DNA of 64,000 nt from contig ONSU01000014.1 of the NCBI GenBank assembly GCA_900320545.1, positions 22,534 through 86,533 on the forward strand, read 5' to 3'. Both the position numbers and the translations under genes were made by a program. Below are positions 32,086 to 42,069 of the stretch, in pieces. Source of the stretch: an uncultured Bacteroidales bacterium. GTDB taxonomy: Bacteria; Bacteroidota; Bacteroidia; Bacteroidales; UBA932. The notes beneath the pieces were generated by a model. It saw only the letters and a program-made list of their open reading frames with translations, was not told where the DNA came from and searched no databases. Each line of letters opens with the position of its first letter. Within the stretch, counting starts at the first letter, position 1.

Positions 32086-34892
32086 TTGACTTTGAATTTG
32101 ATTGATTTTATGTTTATAAGTAATATGATCGTGAGAACCATCCCCATCAGCAGGAGGATGCAAAGGTTGTAGAGCAAGGTCGGCACCCGGGCGCCGCCGA
32201 GGACCTTGACGCTGCTGTAGAACGGCGCGCGGCCGTTTTTCGAAGCCGGCGTCAGGAAGACGGCGCCGGTCTTCGGGACCAGGCAGCCGCCCGCGACGAC
32301 ATACGGAGCCGGCTCTGAAACGCCCGTGAGAAGTTCTTCGAGGCGGATATTGTAATTGTTCCGCTTGCGTTCCACCATCTCCTCCATCCCGCGCTCCGCG
32401 ACGGCCTCGCGGACCAGCCGATCCTTCTCGAGGGTCGCATCGTTGCAGACGGTGGCGAACGCCGCTCCGGCGGCTTCGATCATTTCCCCGGAACTCCCCC
32501 CGAAGGGAACCCCGGCGACTTCGCAGATGTGGGGAAGCGTTCTCTCGACGAGCGCCGGGTCCGCCCCGCCCTTGAAGTCCTCGAGAACGATGTCCTTCCA
32601 GTAAAGGGCCTCATAGCGCTCCCTGTCGAGGTCGAACCACGCCCTTTCATAGCGGTTGTACTGGAATGTCCCCACGGCGAGGGCCTCGAAAGCCCAGCGC
32701 GAAGGGATCACGTCGCCGATTACCGGCACGTTGCCGGTCTTGCTGCCGCTGTCGAGATCGGAGAAATCGACCACCAGTCCGCACAGGAGGATCTGGGGCA
32801 CCAGCAGCAGCGGTATGCTGATGTAGATGGCGACGACCGAACCGAGGTTCTGCGAGAGCAGCAGGCCGATCAGGTTGGAAACCAGCGCGATGGCGAACAG
32901 CACGGCCCACCAGACGAAGAACAGTCCGTGGAGTCCGATGACCGCGTTGCCGACGAGGATGAAGAGGACGGTCTGGACGAAGGAAATCATCGCCGTGTAG
33001 GCAATCTTGCTCCAGATATAACTGTGGTAGCTCAGACTGAGGAATTTCTCCCGTTTGAGGAAAGTCCTGTCGCGGATGATCTCCTCCGCGCTGGTGCTCA
33101 TCCCGAGGAAGACCGCCACGATGACGGCCATAAAGATATACTGGACAAGGTTCTTGTTGTCCATCAGGGTGTAGCCGGACGGAGGGGCGTAGCGGGTCAA
33201 CCAGGCGCAGATAAGCGCGAGGACGGGCGCCTCGAGAAGCGTGATCGCGACGTACTGGACGTTGGTAAGTTTGGACTTGATATTGCGGCGCAGGTAGATA
33301 CAGAACTGCCTGAACGCGCCGGGCTTCTTCCGGTCGGACTCCGGAAGGGGCGCCTTTTCCGAGGCGGACGGGATGTCATCGACGGCGTCGAGATACATCT
33401 CGTGCCACTGCTGCGGCGTGACCTTGCGGGAAGAACCCACGCGGCCCGTCGCGTCGACGGTCTTCTCGTCGATGATGTTGAGCACGATCTCCGGATTGAC
33501 GTTGCCGCAGAGGGGGCAGGTGCTGGTCTCGGGATCGGCGTAATTGGCGGCCCGCTTGAACCGGGTGATGGCGTCGATGGGATTGCCGTCATAGACCGGA
33601 TATCCGCCGGCGTCGAGCACCCAGAGGCGGTCGAACATCTTGTAGATGTCGCTCGAGGGCTGGTGGATGTTGGCGATGACAAGGCATCCGGCGTCGGCCT
33701 GCGCCCGGAGAAGGCCCATCACGCGCTCCGAGTCGGCCGATGAGAGGCCGGAGGTGGGCTCGTCGAGGAGCAGGACGGAGGGCTGGCGGATGAGCTCCAG
33801 GGCGATGTTGAGGCGCTTGCGCTGGCCGCCGGAGATCGTCTTGTTGAGCGGGGAACCGACCTTGAGGTCCCGCGCGAAATCGAGTTCGAGGTTGTGCAGG
33901 ACGGCCATCACCTTTTCCCGCAGTTCCTCTTCCGAAAGGCCGTCGAAGCAGAATTTCGCCGTAAAATAAAGGTTTTCATAGACGGTCAGATCCTCGAGAA
34001 GCAGGTCGTCCTGCGGGACGAAGCCGAGCAGGGATTTCGCCTCCGGGCTGTCGAGGGGCCATCCGTTGATGTCGAGCGAACCGCTGTCGGGACGGACGGA
34101 GCCGTCGAGAATTGACAGGAGGGTGGATTTGCCCACGCCGCTGCCGCCCATGATGGCGACCAGTTCGCCGCCCCGGACGGAGAAAGTCATGTTGTGGAGG
34201 CCGTTGTCGCTGCCGGGATAGCGGTATTCCAGATTTCGTCCGCTGAAAACCACGCGGGTGGCGGAAACATCCTCATACGGCTTGTAGACGGTGGAGAAAT
34301 GAAGCGGAATGCCGTGGTGGCTCTTCATCACCCCGCTTTTCGCCCAGACCTGGAAAGAATCCCCGAGAAGGGGAACGTCGTTGAAAAGGACCTCGTCCCG
34401 GCCCATGTAGGAGAATACCAGCGTGCCTCTTTCCGCAATCCAGAGCGTCTTGACGGCACCCTCGTATCCCGGGAAATGCTGGAGGAGCACCCGCTCCGTC
34501 ACCGTCCCGTCCACGAAATCGCGGAAATCCTGCAGCGTGGTCTCCGGGATGCCGAAATCGGCCGCCATCTGGGGGAAAATATCCCTGTCGTCCACCCTTG
34601 CGAATTCCATCAGACGCAGAAGGAGCAGCGACAGTTCGCCGGCGGGGAGCTGGCTGCGGATATTGTCGCAGATGCCGGCGACGATTCCGGTCTTGTCGAG
34701 ACTGTCGTCGAGACTGTAGACGCCGCGGAGGTCGAGATAGAGCGAAACGAATTCTTCCGTTCCCCGGATACCGGCCTGACGGGACAGATAATTCCGCAGG
34801 AACTTTACGGAACGCTGCTCGTCGACACCGTTCCTCGCGCCAACCAGCGCAAACAGGTTGACGAGGCCGGATATGATGGTGTCATTGAGCAT
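32082..34892 (-). CDS. ABCG-type ABC transporter with a TerB-like N-terminal domain
   Basis: 936 residues, reverse order compared with most exporters: nucleotide-binding domain first, membrane part after. Residues 1-130 form a helical domain resembling TerB (VDDRDIFPQMAADFGI...LQDFRDFV). Walker A is GGSGVGKST near 250, the ABC signature ISGGQRKRLNIALELIRQP and Walker B VLLLDEPTSGLSS, followed by the H-loop NIHQPSSDIYKMFD characteristic of the White/ABCG group. A CPLCGNVNPE cysteine pair follows, then membrane helices from about 560 to 930 around a large hydrophilic stretch. Bacteroidetes genomes often carry one such protein; substrate unknown. A TATCTTTG box on the minus strand at 34922-34929 may drive it. 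Confidence 0.85.
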   Translation of the reverse strand: MLNDTIISGLVNLFALVGARNGVDEQRSVKFLRNYLSRQAGIRGTEEFVSLYLDLRGVYSLDDSLDKTGIVAGICDNIRSQLPAGELSLLLLRLMEFARVDDRDIFPQMAADFGIPETTLQDFRDFVDGTVTERVLLQHFPGYEGAVKTLWIAERGTLVFSYMGRDEVLFNDVPLLGDSFQVWAKSGVMKSHHGIPLHFSTVYKPYEDVSATRVVFSGRNLEYRYPGSDNGLHNMTFSVRGGELVAIMGGSGVGKSTLLSILDGSVRPDSGSLDINGWPLDSPEAKSLLGFVPQDDLLLEDLTVYENLYFTAKFCFDGLSEEELREKVMAVLHNLELDFARDLKVGSPLNKTISGGQRKRLNIALELIRQPSVLLLDEPTSGLSSADSERVMGLLRAQADAGCLVIANIHQPSSDIYKMFDRLWVLDAGGYPVYDGNPIDAITRFKRAANYADPETSTCPLCGNVNPEIVLNIIDEKTVDATGRVGSSRKVTPQQWHEMYLDAVDDIPSASEKAPLPESDRKKPGAFRQFCIYLRRNIKSKLTNVQYVAITLLEAPVLALICAWLTRYAPPSGYTLMDNKNLVQYIFMAVIVAVFLGMSTSAEEIIRDRTFLKREKFLSLSYHSYIWSKIAYTAMISFVQTVLFILVGNAVIGLHGLFFVWWAVLFAIALVSNLIGLLLSQNLGSVVAIYISIPLLLVPQILLCGLVVDFSDLDSGSKTGNVPVIGDVIPSRWAFEALAVGTFQYNRYERAWFDLDRERYEALYWKDIVLEDFKGGADPALVERTLPHICEVAGVPFGGSSGEMIEAAGAAFATVCNDATLEKDRLVREAVAERGMEEMVERKRNNYNIRLEELLTGVSEPAPYVVAGGCLVPKTGAVFLTPASKNGRAPFYSSVKVLGGARVPTLLYNLCILLLMGMVLTIILLINIKSIKFKVK

Positions 34893-34974
34893 TCTTCCGC
34901 TTTATAATTCAGCATATCGTACAAAGATAACAATTCTTTTTGAAGATTTATTATCTTTGCGTATGAAGCACTTC

Positions 34975-37353
34975 CTACTCCGGCGAGACGAGGCAGTGAC
35001 GGGAGAAGGGGCGGCCGTCGCGGCTGAGGCCCTCGATCCGGATGATGTAGGGGTAGTCCGACTGATCGCTGGTGTAGAAAGAAATCGGGGCGCGGCCGGC
35101 CGTGAGGGATACGTCCGGAGACCACCAGATGGTGTTGCGGGCATCGTGGGGAGGATCGTCGCCCCGGTCATAGCGGGGAGAGGAGAAGTAGCGGGGAACC
35201 TGGTAGCCCAGCGGCACGAAGTAGAGCAGCGAGGGGTTGCGGGACGCCCCGGAGCGCATTCCGCCGGGCTTCACGGAGATGTGGACCACGCCGCCGTCGC
35301 CGCCGTAAACGGGATCCGGCTGCATCGAGATGCTCAGCGAGCGGAGATCTTCCAGGCGCAGCATATCGTAACTCCACCACGCCTCCTCCGTATCGTCTAC
35401 GATGAGCTTGACCTTCCCCGTATCGTTTTCGTCGTCGAAAACGTCCGGTTCCTCTTCGGATTCGGAGGAAGCGCCGGCCCGTCTCCGGCTGCGGTTGTAC
35501 ATATTCTCGCCGTCATATTCGAACATCGCCTTTTTCATGCTGAGATATTCCACGAGGGACATCTCCTTGTAAAGGGCGAGGTCTTCCCGGTAACTGGTTC
35601 CGAACGCCAGCACATCCTCGTTCGCGTAGGAGGCCGTGACTACCGCGGCCTGCAGGGTGTCATCCGTAGCGGGCCCGTCCAGCGGCGGCGCCTCCACCCG
35701 GAGGTCTCTGGCAAATCCGGGCGCCCAGCTGTAAAGATATGGCTTCGCCACGGGATCGCCGTCCCACTTCGGAAGATAGGTCGCCCCCAGGCGCGAGGTG
35801 CCGATGTTGATGATAAACTCGGTCCCTTCCTCGAAATCCAGACTGTCGACGAGGAATTCCCGGCCCTGTTCGACATCCACGGAATACAGTTTTTTCTGCC
35901 GGGGAATCATAAAGACAAAGTTGAACTTCCGGGGGATCTTGGACGACAGCCGGCGCACGATGCGGCCGCGGATTTCCTGAGCCCGTTCCCGCACCTGCCG
36001 GATCTGGAATTTGCCGCCTTTCAGGTCGGTGATTTTCTCCAGGTCGTAATAGCGCCAGCCGTGGATCATCATCAGCAGGTCCATCGCGGCGTCCCGTTCC
36101 GGAGCGGGGATATCCGGATCGAAGTAAAAATAGGGATCGTTGATCTTTCCCTTGAGTTCGCTGCTGAGCCCCATGTATGAGGTAATGCCGTCGGATGGCT
36201 GCCAGTTCTTGAGGGCGCCCCGCACGACCGATACCGAGCAGCCGCCGTCCAGGGGCTTCCCGTCCGGGCCGGTCAGGGAAATGACGCCCGTGACGAGCGA
36301 ACGCGGCGTCTCCTCGAAGTGCGTCATCTCAAGGCGGCACAACGGCGCCTCCGGGTCGCGGATGAAGAAGAGCCGCTCCGAAAGGATCCTGCCGTGTGCG
36401 TCCACCAGCAGGAGATGGTTGATGCCCGGGCAGAAATCTTCCCTTTTCAGCATCAGGATGCTCATATTGCCGTCCAGGGGAATCGTGGCGAGCGGGTAGA
36501 GATCGGAATCGTCGCGGAGCAGCAGCGAAGCGGACTCTCCGCCGAATCCCAGCGCGCTGATGTAGTAGCGGTCGGAACGGTTTTGCAGATGAAGGGTCGC
36601 CCCTTCTGCCGAAGGTGCCGGGAGAGGATATGTCCTGCCGGAAGCGTCCTTGACGCGGTAACTGCGGCCGGGGATGGGCGTGAAGGCGAAGGCCCCCATT
36701 CCGTCGTGCAGAGTGAATACCGGTTTCAGCGAGTCTTCCGTGTCGCTTTCCAGGAACCCCCGGAAATCGACGCTCCTCCCCCGGGCGTCCACCGCCTTGA
36801 ACCCCAGTACGGAACTGTGGCCGGCGAAATACCGTCCGCCTTCGGGCCAGAAAGTGAGTTCCACGTCCTCGGCGGGGGTCGGGGGCTGCCGCTTCTTCTT
36901 CCCGGTGCCGCCGACGATGCGGATCCGGTCGTGGAAAAGATATTCTTCGCCGTTGTTGAGCTGCCAGAGGGTATAGGCCCGGAGGGTGTAATCGCCGGTT
37001 TCCAGGTTGTCCGGCAGTTCTATGCAGCCCGGAAACGCGCCTCCGGTGCGCCTGACCTTTACCCGGACCACCGCTTCCCCGGCGGCGTCCAGCACTTCGG
37101 CGTAGAGGAAATTGCTCGGCGGCTGAAGGGAAAGCCGGGAGGCCTCCTGCGTCCAGCCCTTGAACCAGACGGTCTCTCCGGCCGTATAGCAGGTGCGGTC
37201 GTAGTGGAGATAGACTTTTTCGGGAGAGCACCACGACGAGTAGGAGTGGAAGCGGGCCCGGAGGGAATCCGTCAGCGTGTACACTTCCGCATTCACCGAA
37301 AGCGGCGCCGCGAAGACGGCCGCCCACAGCACAAGCAAGCGCAGGCCTTTCAT
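34975..37353 (-). CDS. Secreted MG2/plug-domain surface protein
   Basis: 792 residues with a signal peptide ending in PLSVNA. Residues about 45-140 contain an alpha-macroglobulin MG2-type module (EKVYLHYDRTCYTAGETVWFKGW, GDYTLRAYTLW), then several beta domains. Near 590-720 lies a TonB-receptor plug-like region (EDVLAFGTSYREDLALYKEMSLVEYLSMK, a short RRAGASSES loop, DPVYGGDGGVVHISVK). There is no beta-barrel afterwards. Such proteins are widespread in Bacteroidetes and probably act in envelope transport or assembly. It abuts the PD40 gene with no spacing, indicating one operon. Confidence 0.75.
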   Translation of the reverse strand: MKGLRLLVLWAAVFAAPLSVNAEVYTLTDSLRARFHSYSSWCSPEKVYLHYDRTCYTAGETVWFKGWTQEASRLSLQPPSNFLYAEVLDAAGEAVVRVKVRRTGGAFPGCIELPDNLETGDYTLRAYTLWQLNNGEEYLFHDRIRIVGGTGKKKRQPPTPAEDVELTFWPEGGRYFAGHSSVLGFKAVDARGRSVDFRGFLESDTEDSLKPVFTLHDGMGAFAFTPIPGRSYRVKDASGRTYPLPAPSAEGATLHLQNRSDRYYISALGFGGESASLLLRDDSDLYPLATIPLDGNMSILMLKREDFCPGINHLLLVDAHGRILSERLFFIRDPEAPLCRLEMTHFEETPRSLVTGVISLTGPDGKPLDGGCSVSVVRGALKNWQPSDGITSYMGLSSELKGKINDPYFYFDPDIPAPERDAAMDLLMMIHGWRYYDLEKITDLKGGKFQIRQVRERAQEIRGRIVRRLSSKIPRKFNFVFMIPRQKKLYSVDVEQGREFLVDSLDFEEGTEFIINIGTSRLGATYLPKWDGDPVAKPYLYSWAPGFARDLRVEAPPLDGPATDDTLQAAVVTASYANEDVLAFGTSYREDLALYKEMSLVEYLSMKKAMFEYDGENMYNRSRRRAGASSESEEEPDVFDDENDTGKVKLIVDDTEEAWWSYDMLRLEDLRSLSISMQPDPVYGGDGGVVHISVKPGGMRSGASRNPSLLYFVPLGYQVPRYFSSPRYDRGDDPPHDARNTIWWSPDVSLTAGRAPISFYTSDQSDYPYIIRIEGLSRDGRPFSRHCLVSPE

Positions 37354-38928
37354 TTAGAATTCGATCTCGCGCCCGCCCTGCACCTTGACGATGCGGGCTT
37401 CGGGGAAGCCGAGGACGCGGACACGGTTGAGGGCCGAAAGGGCGGCCTGGAGGGTCGGGAAGACGCCGACCGAATAGGAGTAGCGGAGATCCGGTGTCAG
37501 CCGCTCGTAGACGGGATTGAGGCCCTTGATATCGTCCAGGGAGGCATGATAGAGCCTCTCCATGAAGCGGATCTGATAGCAGGTGCCCTGGGGCTGTGTC
37601 CGGGCGAATCGCCCGACGGGATCGACGGAGAAGACATTGCCGGAAGGGTCCGGAGCGGCGAATGTGATCTTCAGTTTCGGCCCGTAAGTATGTTTGGTGA
37701 AGGTATAGGCGGAGCCGGCGCCCACGACCTCCCGGTCGGAAGACTGCTCCCCGTGGGAGGAGACGACCCCGCTGCGGAGGAATTCGGACTCGATGGCGTG
37801 TACCTTTTCATTTTCGCGCGCGAGCGTGTCCCTGAGCGCGGGAAGGAGTTTTTCCAGGGCCGCGAGCGAATCCGCATCTTCGGAGGATCCGCCCATCTTG
37901 ATATCGTCGATGGCCTTTTCGACCCGGTAAATCCGGTCCTTGAGTCCCCGGACGACGTTCATCTGCTCCCGGTAGGCTAAAGTGCCGTCCGTGGAGGACC
38001 GGGCGCGGTCGGAGATGGAATCGTTGTCGAGCCGCTTCAGGTCGCGGGAGGGCTGCAGGAGAGCGAGCGCGGCGAGTTCCGCTTCCGAGGTGATTTTAAC
38101 CTCTTTGTCGAGCGTGCCGTAATCCAGCACATAGAGGCAGACGCTGTCACGGGCGCATTCGCGGTTGGAGGCGAAAATCGCATATTTCCCGTCTTCCGTC
38201 CCCATCATCAGGAAGTCGTCGGCGGGAGAATTGTAGGGGAATCCCATGTTCTCCGGCGCCCCCCAGGTGCCCGCGGCCTCGTCATAGACCGATCTGTAAA
38301 GATCGTATCCGCCCATTCCGTAGAGACCGTCCGAGGCGAAATAGAGCGTCTTCCCGTCGGGCGAAAGGATCGGATACATCTCGTTCCCGGCCGACACGAG
38401 CGCCTCTCCCAGCAGGGCAGGCGCACTCCAGAGCGAATCCCGGTCCCGGGTCAGGTAGATATTCCTGCATCCCGCCGCATCCCGGGCGGTGAAAAATACA
38501 TCCTTCTGTCCCTTGGGAGCATAGACCGCCTGGACGAAAGCGTCCGGGGCGGAGGCGTCGAAGGGATTGGGAAGCTGCCGCCAGCTGCCGTTTTTGAACG
38601 GATAGAACAGCAGGAAGTCCTTCAGGGGCAGGCGGCGCTTGGCGACCGGCTCGGGGCCGTGGCAGTAATCCATCATGATCACGCCCCGGCGCGTCTCGGT
38701 GAGTTTCCGCCGGATGGCGTCCACCCGGATGGGATCGGTCTGCAGCTCGAGGAGCGCCTCGTATTCCGAAATGGCCTCGCCGAAGCGGAAGGAATGCCGG
38801 AGCACGTCCGCGCCGGCCTCGCGGTCGGAGAGTACCGTCTCGAACGCGGACAGCGTATCGCACCGGGCCGCCGCGAAACCGGGCAGTCCGAGGATAATTC
38901 CCACGATGACAAGCAGTACTCTTTTCAA
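37354..38928 (-). CDS. Periplasmic PD40 beta-propeller protein with a SPOR-like C terminus
   Basis: 524 residues; signal peptide ending near GFAAA. Residues about 110-270 contain WD40-like/PD40 blades (LSPDGKTLYFASDGLYGMGGYDLY is the clearest), as in TolB and Bacteroidetes OmpA-associated proteins. A coiled-coil stretch follows (NVVRGLKDRIYRVEKAIDD, EKLLPALRDTLARENEKVH). The last 90 residues (CYQIRFMERLYHASLD...FPTLQAALSALNRVRVLGFPEARIVKV) look like a SPOR-type repeat that binds denuded glycan in peptidoglycan. First gene of the cluster, with a TAATTTTG -7 box on the minus strand at 38951-38958. Confidence 0.7.
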   Translation of the reverse strand: MKRVLLVIVGIILGLPGFAAARCDTLSAFETVLSDREAGADVLRHSFRFGEAISEYEALLELQTDPIRVDAIRRKLTETRRGVIMMDYCHGPEPVAKRRLPLKDFLLFYPFKNGSWRQLPNPFDASAPDAFVQAVYAPKGQKDVFFTARDAAGCRNIYLTRDRDSLWSAPALLGEALVSAGNEMYPILSPDGKTLYFASDGLYGMGGYDLYRSVYDEAAGTWGAPENMGFPYNSPADDFLMMGTEDGKYAIFASNRECARDSVCLYVLDYGTLDKEVKITSEAELAALALLQPSRDLKRLDNDSISDRARSSTDGTLAYREQMNVVRGLKDRIYRVEKAIDDIKMGGSSEDADSLAALEKLLPALRDTLARENEKVHAIESEFLRSGVVSSHGEQSSDREVVGAGSAYTFTKHTYGPKLKITFAAPDPSGNVFSVDPVGRFARTQPQGTCYQIRFMERLYHASLDDIKGLNPVYERLTPDLRYSYSVGVFPTLQAALSALNRVRVLGFPEARIVKVQGGREIEF

Positions 38929-38979
38929 GGCAAACGTAAATTTGTGACTGCAAAATTAAGAATAATTGGAAAAAAATTG

Positions 38980-38987
38980 TAAATTTG
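38980..38987 (+). promoter_or_regulatory. -7 box upstream of secDF
   Basis: TAAATTTG fits TAnnTTTG and is 88 bases upstream of the secDF start. No well-spaced TTTG -33 element was found. The 147 bases between 38929 and 39075 are A/T-rich and carry divergent candidate boxes only. Confidence 0.35.
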
Positions 38988-39075
38988 TACCCTATTTTAT
39001 AGGGGTTATTCTGAATTTTTAGCATAACTCCTTGATAGTTAACGCATAACGATAAAATTAAATAATTAAAACTCT

Positions 39076-41988
39076 ATGCAAAGCAAAGGTGCAATCAGAT
39101 TGGTAGCGATTCTTATCGCCATCGCCTGCATTTGGCAGCTTTCCTTTACCGCGATCACCCGGATCCAGGAGAAGAAAGCCGCCGAGAATGCCCGCGTCGA
39201 AGCGGAAAAATTCGTTGCCGCGGCCGGTACGCCCGCCGAATTCCGTGAATTCGTCATCGACTCCGTATCAGCCATCAAGAACAGAGCCTACGTGGACTCC
39301 ATCAGCAACGAGGACGTCTACTTCAAGTACACCTTCCAGGATGTGAAGGAGAAGGAGATCAACCTCGGTCTGGACCTCAAGGGCGGTATGAACGTCATGC
39401 TGCAGGTGCAGCTCGAAGACCTTGTGAAGGCCCTCGCCGGCAGCAACGCCTCCGATCCCGACTTCCAGAAAGCCGTCGCCACGGCCCGCGCCAACAACGT
39501 CAACACGGCGACCGACTTCATCACGCTGTTCGCGAACGCGTGGAAGACCGACGGCAACGGCCGCCGGCTCGCCGAGATCTTCGGCAACTACGAGCTCAAG
39601 GAGAAGGTCTCCCCCGAGTCCACCGACGACGAGGTCGTCTCCGTCCTCAAGAAAGAGGCCGAGAGCGCCATCTCCAACTCCTTCAACGTGCTCCGCAACC
39701 GTATCGACCGCTTCGGCGTCACCCAGCCGAACATCCAGCAGGTCGGCAACTCCGGCAAGATCCTCATCGAGCTTCCGGGCGTCAAGGATCCGGAGCGTGT
39801 GCGTAAACTCCTCCAGGGCACGGCTTCCCTCGAGTTCTGGCCCACCTTCACCGCCAACGAAATCGACCTCTACGCGGCCGACAGGGCCCTCGCGGAAAAA
39901 CTCGCCAAGGGTGACAGCACCGACGTCGCCAACCCGCTTCTGTCGGTCCTCCACCTGAGCGGCTACAACAACGCCTGCCTCGGTTTCGCGGCCGCCGTGG
40001 ATACCGCCGCCATCAGCCACTACCTGACGATGGTCGCCGACGAACTCCCGGTCGGATTCCGCGGAATGTGGACCGTCAAGCCGTCCGAGTACATCAAGGA
40101 AGGCAGCTTCTATGAGCTCGTCGCCATCAAGGCCAACACCTCCGACGGCAAAGCCCCGCTCGACGGCGGCAGCGTCACCAACGCCGAGGTCGAATATGGC
40201 GGCGCCCGCCAGGGCAGCGGCAACCCTTCGGTCTCGATGCGCATGAACGCGGAAGGCGCCGGCATCTGGGCCCGCATGACCAAAGAGAACATCGGCAAGC
40301 AGATCGCCATCGTCCTCGACGGCCTCGTCTATTCCTATCCGAACGTCCAGAACGAGATCACCGGAGGCAACTCCTCGATCACCGGCAACTTCGACGTCCA
40401 GGAGGCCCAGGACCTTGCGAACGTCCTCCAGTCGGGTAAACTGCCCGCCCCTGCGACCATCATCCAGGAGCAGGTCGTCGGCCCGTCCCTCGGTAGCGCC
40501 TCCATCCGCGCCGGTCTCCTCTCGTTCATCATCGCCTTCATCGTGGTGCTGATCTACATGGTGCTCTTCTACAAGGGCGCAGGTCTCATCGCGGATGTCG
40601 CGCTGCTCTGCAACGTGCTGTTCCTCTTCGGAGCCCTCGTGTCGTTCGGCGCCGTCCTTACCCTTCCGGGTATCGCCGGTCTCGTCCTGACCCTCGGTAT
40701 GGCCGTGGACGCCAACGTGATCATCTATGAGCGCATCAAGGAAGAGCTTGCCGCCGGCAAGGGCTTCGGAAAAGCCGTCGAGGACGGTTATTCCAACGCC
40801 TACTCCGCCATCATCGACGGTCAGGTGACGACCCTCCTCACCGGTCTCATCCTCTTCTTCTTCGGCTCCGGCCCCGTCAAGGGCTTCGCCACCACGCTCA
40901 TCATCGGTATCATCACCTCCGTGCTGACCTCTATCTTCATCACGAGGATGATCTTCGACGACCGCGCCAAGAAGGGCAAGACCGTGTCGCTCTCCACGAA
41001 CTTCACCAGGAACTTCCTGAAGAACACCCACATCAACTTCATCGCAGGCCGCAAGTGGTCCTACATCATCTCCGGCGCCCTCATCGTGATCTCGATCCTC
41101 TCGATCGGCATCAAGGGCTTCACCTACGGCGTCGACTTCACCGGCGGCCGCACCTATGTGGTCCGCTTCGACCAGGCCGTCACCGCGGAGGAAATCCGCA
41201 AGGCCGCCGAGGCCGAATTTGACGGTGCCGTCGAGGTCAAGCAGTTCGGCGGCGAGAGCCAGATGAAGATCACCACCCAGTACAAGGTCAAGGACGAAAG
41301 CTCCGCCGTGGACGCCGAGATCGAAGGCAAGCTCTTCAACGCCCTCAAGCCGTTCTACAGCGAAGACCTGGCCCTGGAAGACTTCACCAACACCCTCAAC
41401 AACCCCAACGGTATCATCTCCTCCGACAAGGTGGGTCCGACCATCGCAAAGGACATTCAGCGGAGCGCCATCATTTCCGTGCTCCTCGCCCTCCTCGTGA
41501 TCTTCGGCTACATCGCCTTCCGGTTCAAGGGCTGGACGTGGGGTCTCGGCGGCGTTGTCTCCCTGGCCCATACCGCCATCATCGTCATCGGCTTCTTCTC
41601 GCTGTTCACCGGCATCCTGCCGTTCAACCTCGACGTTGACCAGACGTTCATCGCGGCTATCCTGACCATCATCGGTTACGCCATCAACGACAACGTGGTT
41701 ATCTTCGACCGTATCCGTGAATACAAGACCCTGCATCCCAATGCAGACTTCGGCGAGAACGTCAACACCGCTCTGAACGCCACCCTCACCCGTACGGTCA
41801 ACACCTCCGTGTCCACCCTCCTCCCGATGGTCGCCATCGCGATCTGGGGCGGTGAGAGCATCCGCGGTCTGGCCGTCGCCCTCTGCCTCGGTGTCATCAT
41901 CGGAACCTACGCGTCCATCATGATCGGTACCCCGATCATGTACGACGCCACCATCGGTGCCGCCAAGCGCAAAGCCGCGAAGAAGTAG
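39076..41988 (+). CDS. secDF: Protein translocase subunit SecDF (fusion)
   Basis: 970 residues. SecD half: N-terminal membrane helix, GLDLKGGMNVMLQV (the conserved D1 block), a periplasmic P1 domain, then helices with TLGMAVDANVIIYERIKEEL. SecF half: YGVDFTGGRTYVVRF and TIIGYAINDNVVIFDRIREYK. The twelve-helix RND-like machine uses the proton gradient to pull secreted proteins across the inner membrane. A fused SecDF is normal in Bacteroidetes. Monocistronic, followed by hairpins shared with the convergent dnaE gene. Confidence 0.97.
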   Translation: MQSKGAIRLVAILIAIACIWQLSFTAITRIQEKKAAENARVEAEKFVAAAGTPAEFREFVIDSVSAIKNRAYVDSISNEDVYFKYTFQDVKEKEINLGLDLKGGMNVMLQVQLEDLVKALAGSNASDPDFQKAVATARANNVNTATDFITLFANAWKTDGNGRRLAEIFGNYELKEKVSPESTDDEVVSVLKKEAESAISNSFNVLRNRIDRFGVTQPNIQQVGNSGKILIELPGVKDPERVRKLLQGTASLEFWPTFTANEIDLYAADRALAEKLAKGDSTDVANPLLSVLHLSGYNNACLGFAAAVDTAAISHYLTMVADELPVGFRGMWTVKPSEYIKEGSFYELVAIKANTSDGKAPLDGGSVTNAEVEYGGARQGSGNPSVSMRMNAEGAGIWARMTKENIGKQIAIVLDGLVYSYPNVQNEITGGNSSITGNFDVQEAQDLANVLQSGKLPAPATIIQEQVVGPSLGSASIRAGLLSFIIAFIVVLIYMVLFYKGAGLIADVALLCNVLFLFGALVSFGAVLTLPGIAGLVLTLGMAVDANVIIYERIKEELAAGKGFGKAVEDGYSNAYSAIIDGQVTTLLTGLILFFFGSGPVKGFATTLIIGIITSVLTSIFITRMIFDDRAKKGKTVSLSTNFTRNFLKNTHINFIAGRKWSYIISGALIVISILSIGIKGFTYGVDFTGGRTYVVRFDQAVTAEEIRKAAEAEFDGAVEVKQFGGESQMKITTQYKVKDESSAVDAEIEGKLFNALKPFYSEDLALEDFTNTLNNPNGIISSDKVGPTIAKDIQRSAIISVLLALLVIFGYIAFRFKGWTWGLGGVVSLAHTAIIVIGFFSLFTGILPFNLDVDQTFIAAILTIIGYAINDNVVIFDRIREYKTLHPNADFGENVNTALNATLTRTVNTSVSTLLPMVAIAIWGGESIRGLAVALCLGVIIGTYASIMIGTPIMYDATIGAAKRKAAKK

Positions 41989-42000
41989 GCAAAATAAGAT

Positions 42001-42058
42001 TCCGGGGCTATCCCCGGAATGACAAAAAAACGGACGATCCCTACGGACCGTCCGTTTT
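42001..42058. terminator. Bidirectional terminator between secDF and dnaE
   Basis: A first hairpin TCCGGGG-CTAT-CCCCGGA (42001-42018) is followed by a second, AAAAAAACGGACG pairing with CGTCCGTTTT (about 42024-42057). The A-run and T-run on either side let the second work for both converging genes. Confidence 0.8.
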
Positions 42059-42069
42059 ACTTTGCCTCC

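Noticed and set aside
34952-34959. A plus-strand TATCTTTG promoter-like box
   Set aside because: No plus-strand gene follows, only the 3' end of a minus-strand gene, and no -33 element is in place. It may be chance or the relic of a lost gene.
39268-41736. 822-codon minus-strand open frame opposite secDF
   Set aside because: secDF is unmistakable on the plus strand. The antisense product is low-complexity and rich in Asp, Glu and Gly, typical of a codon-shadow.
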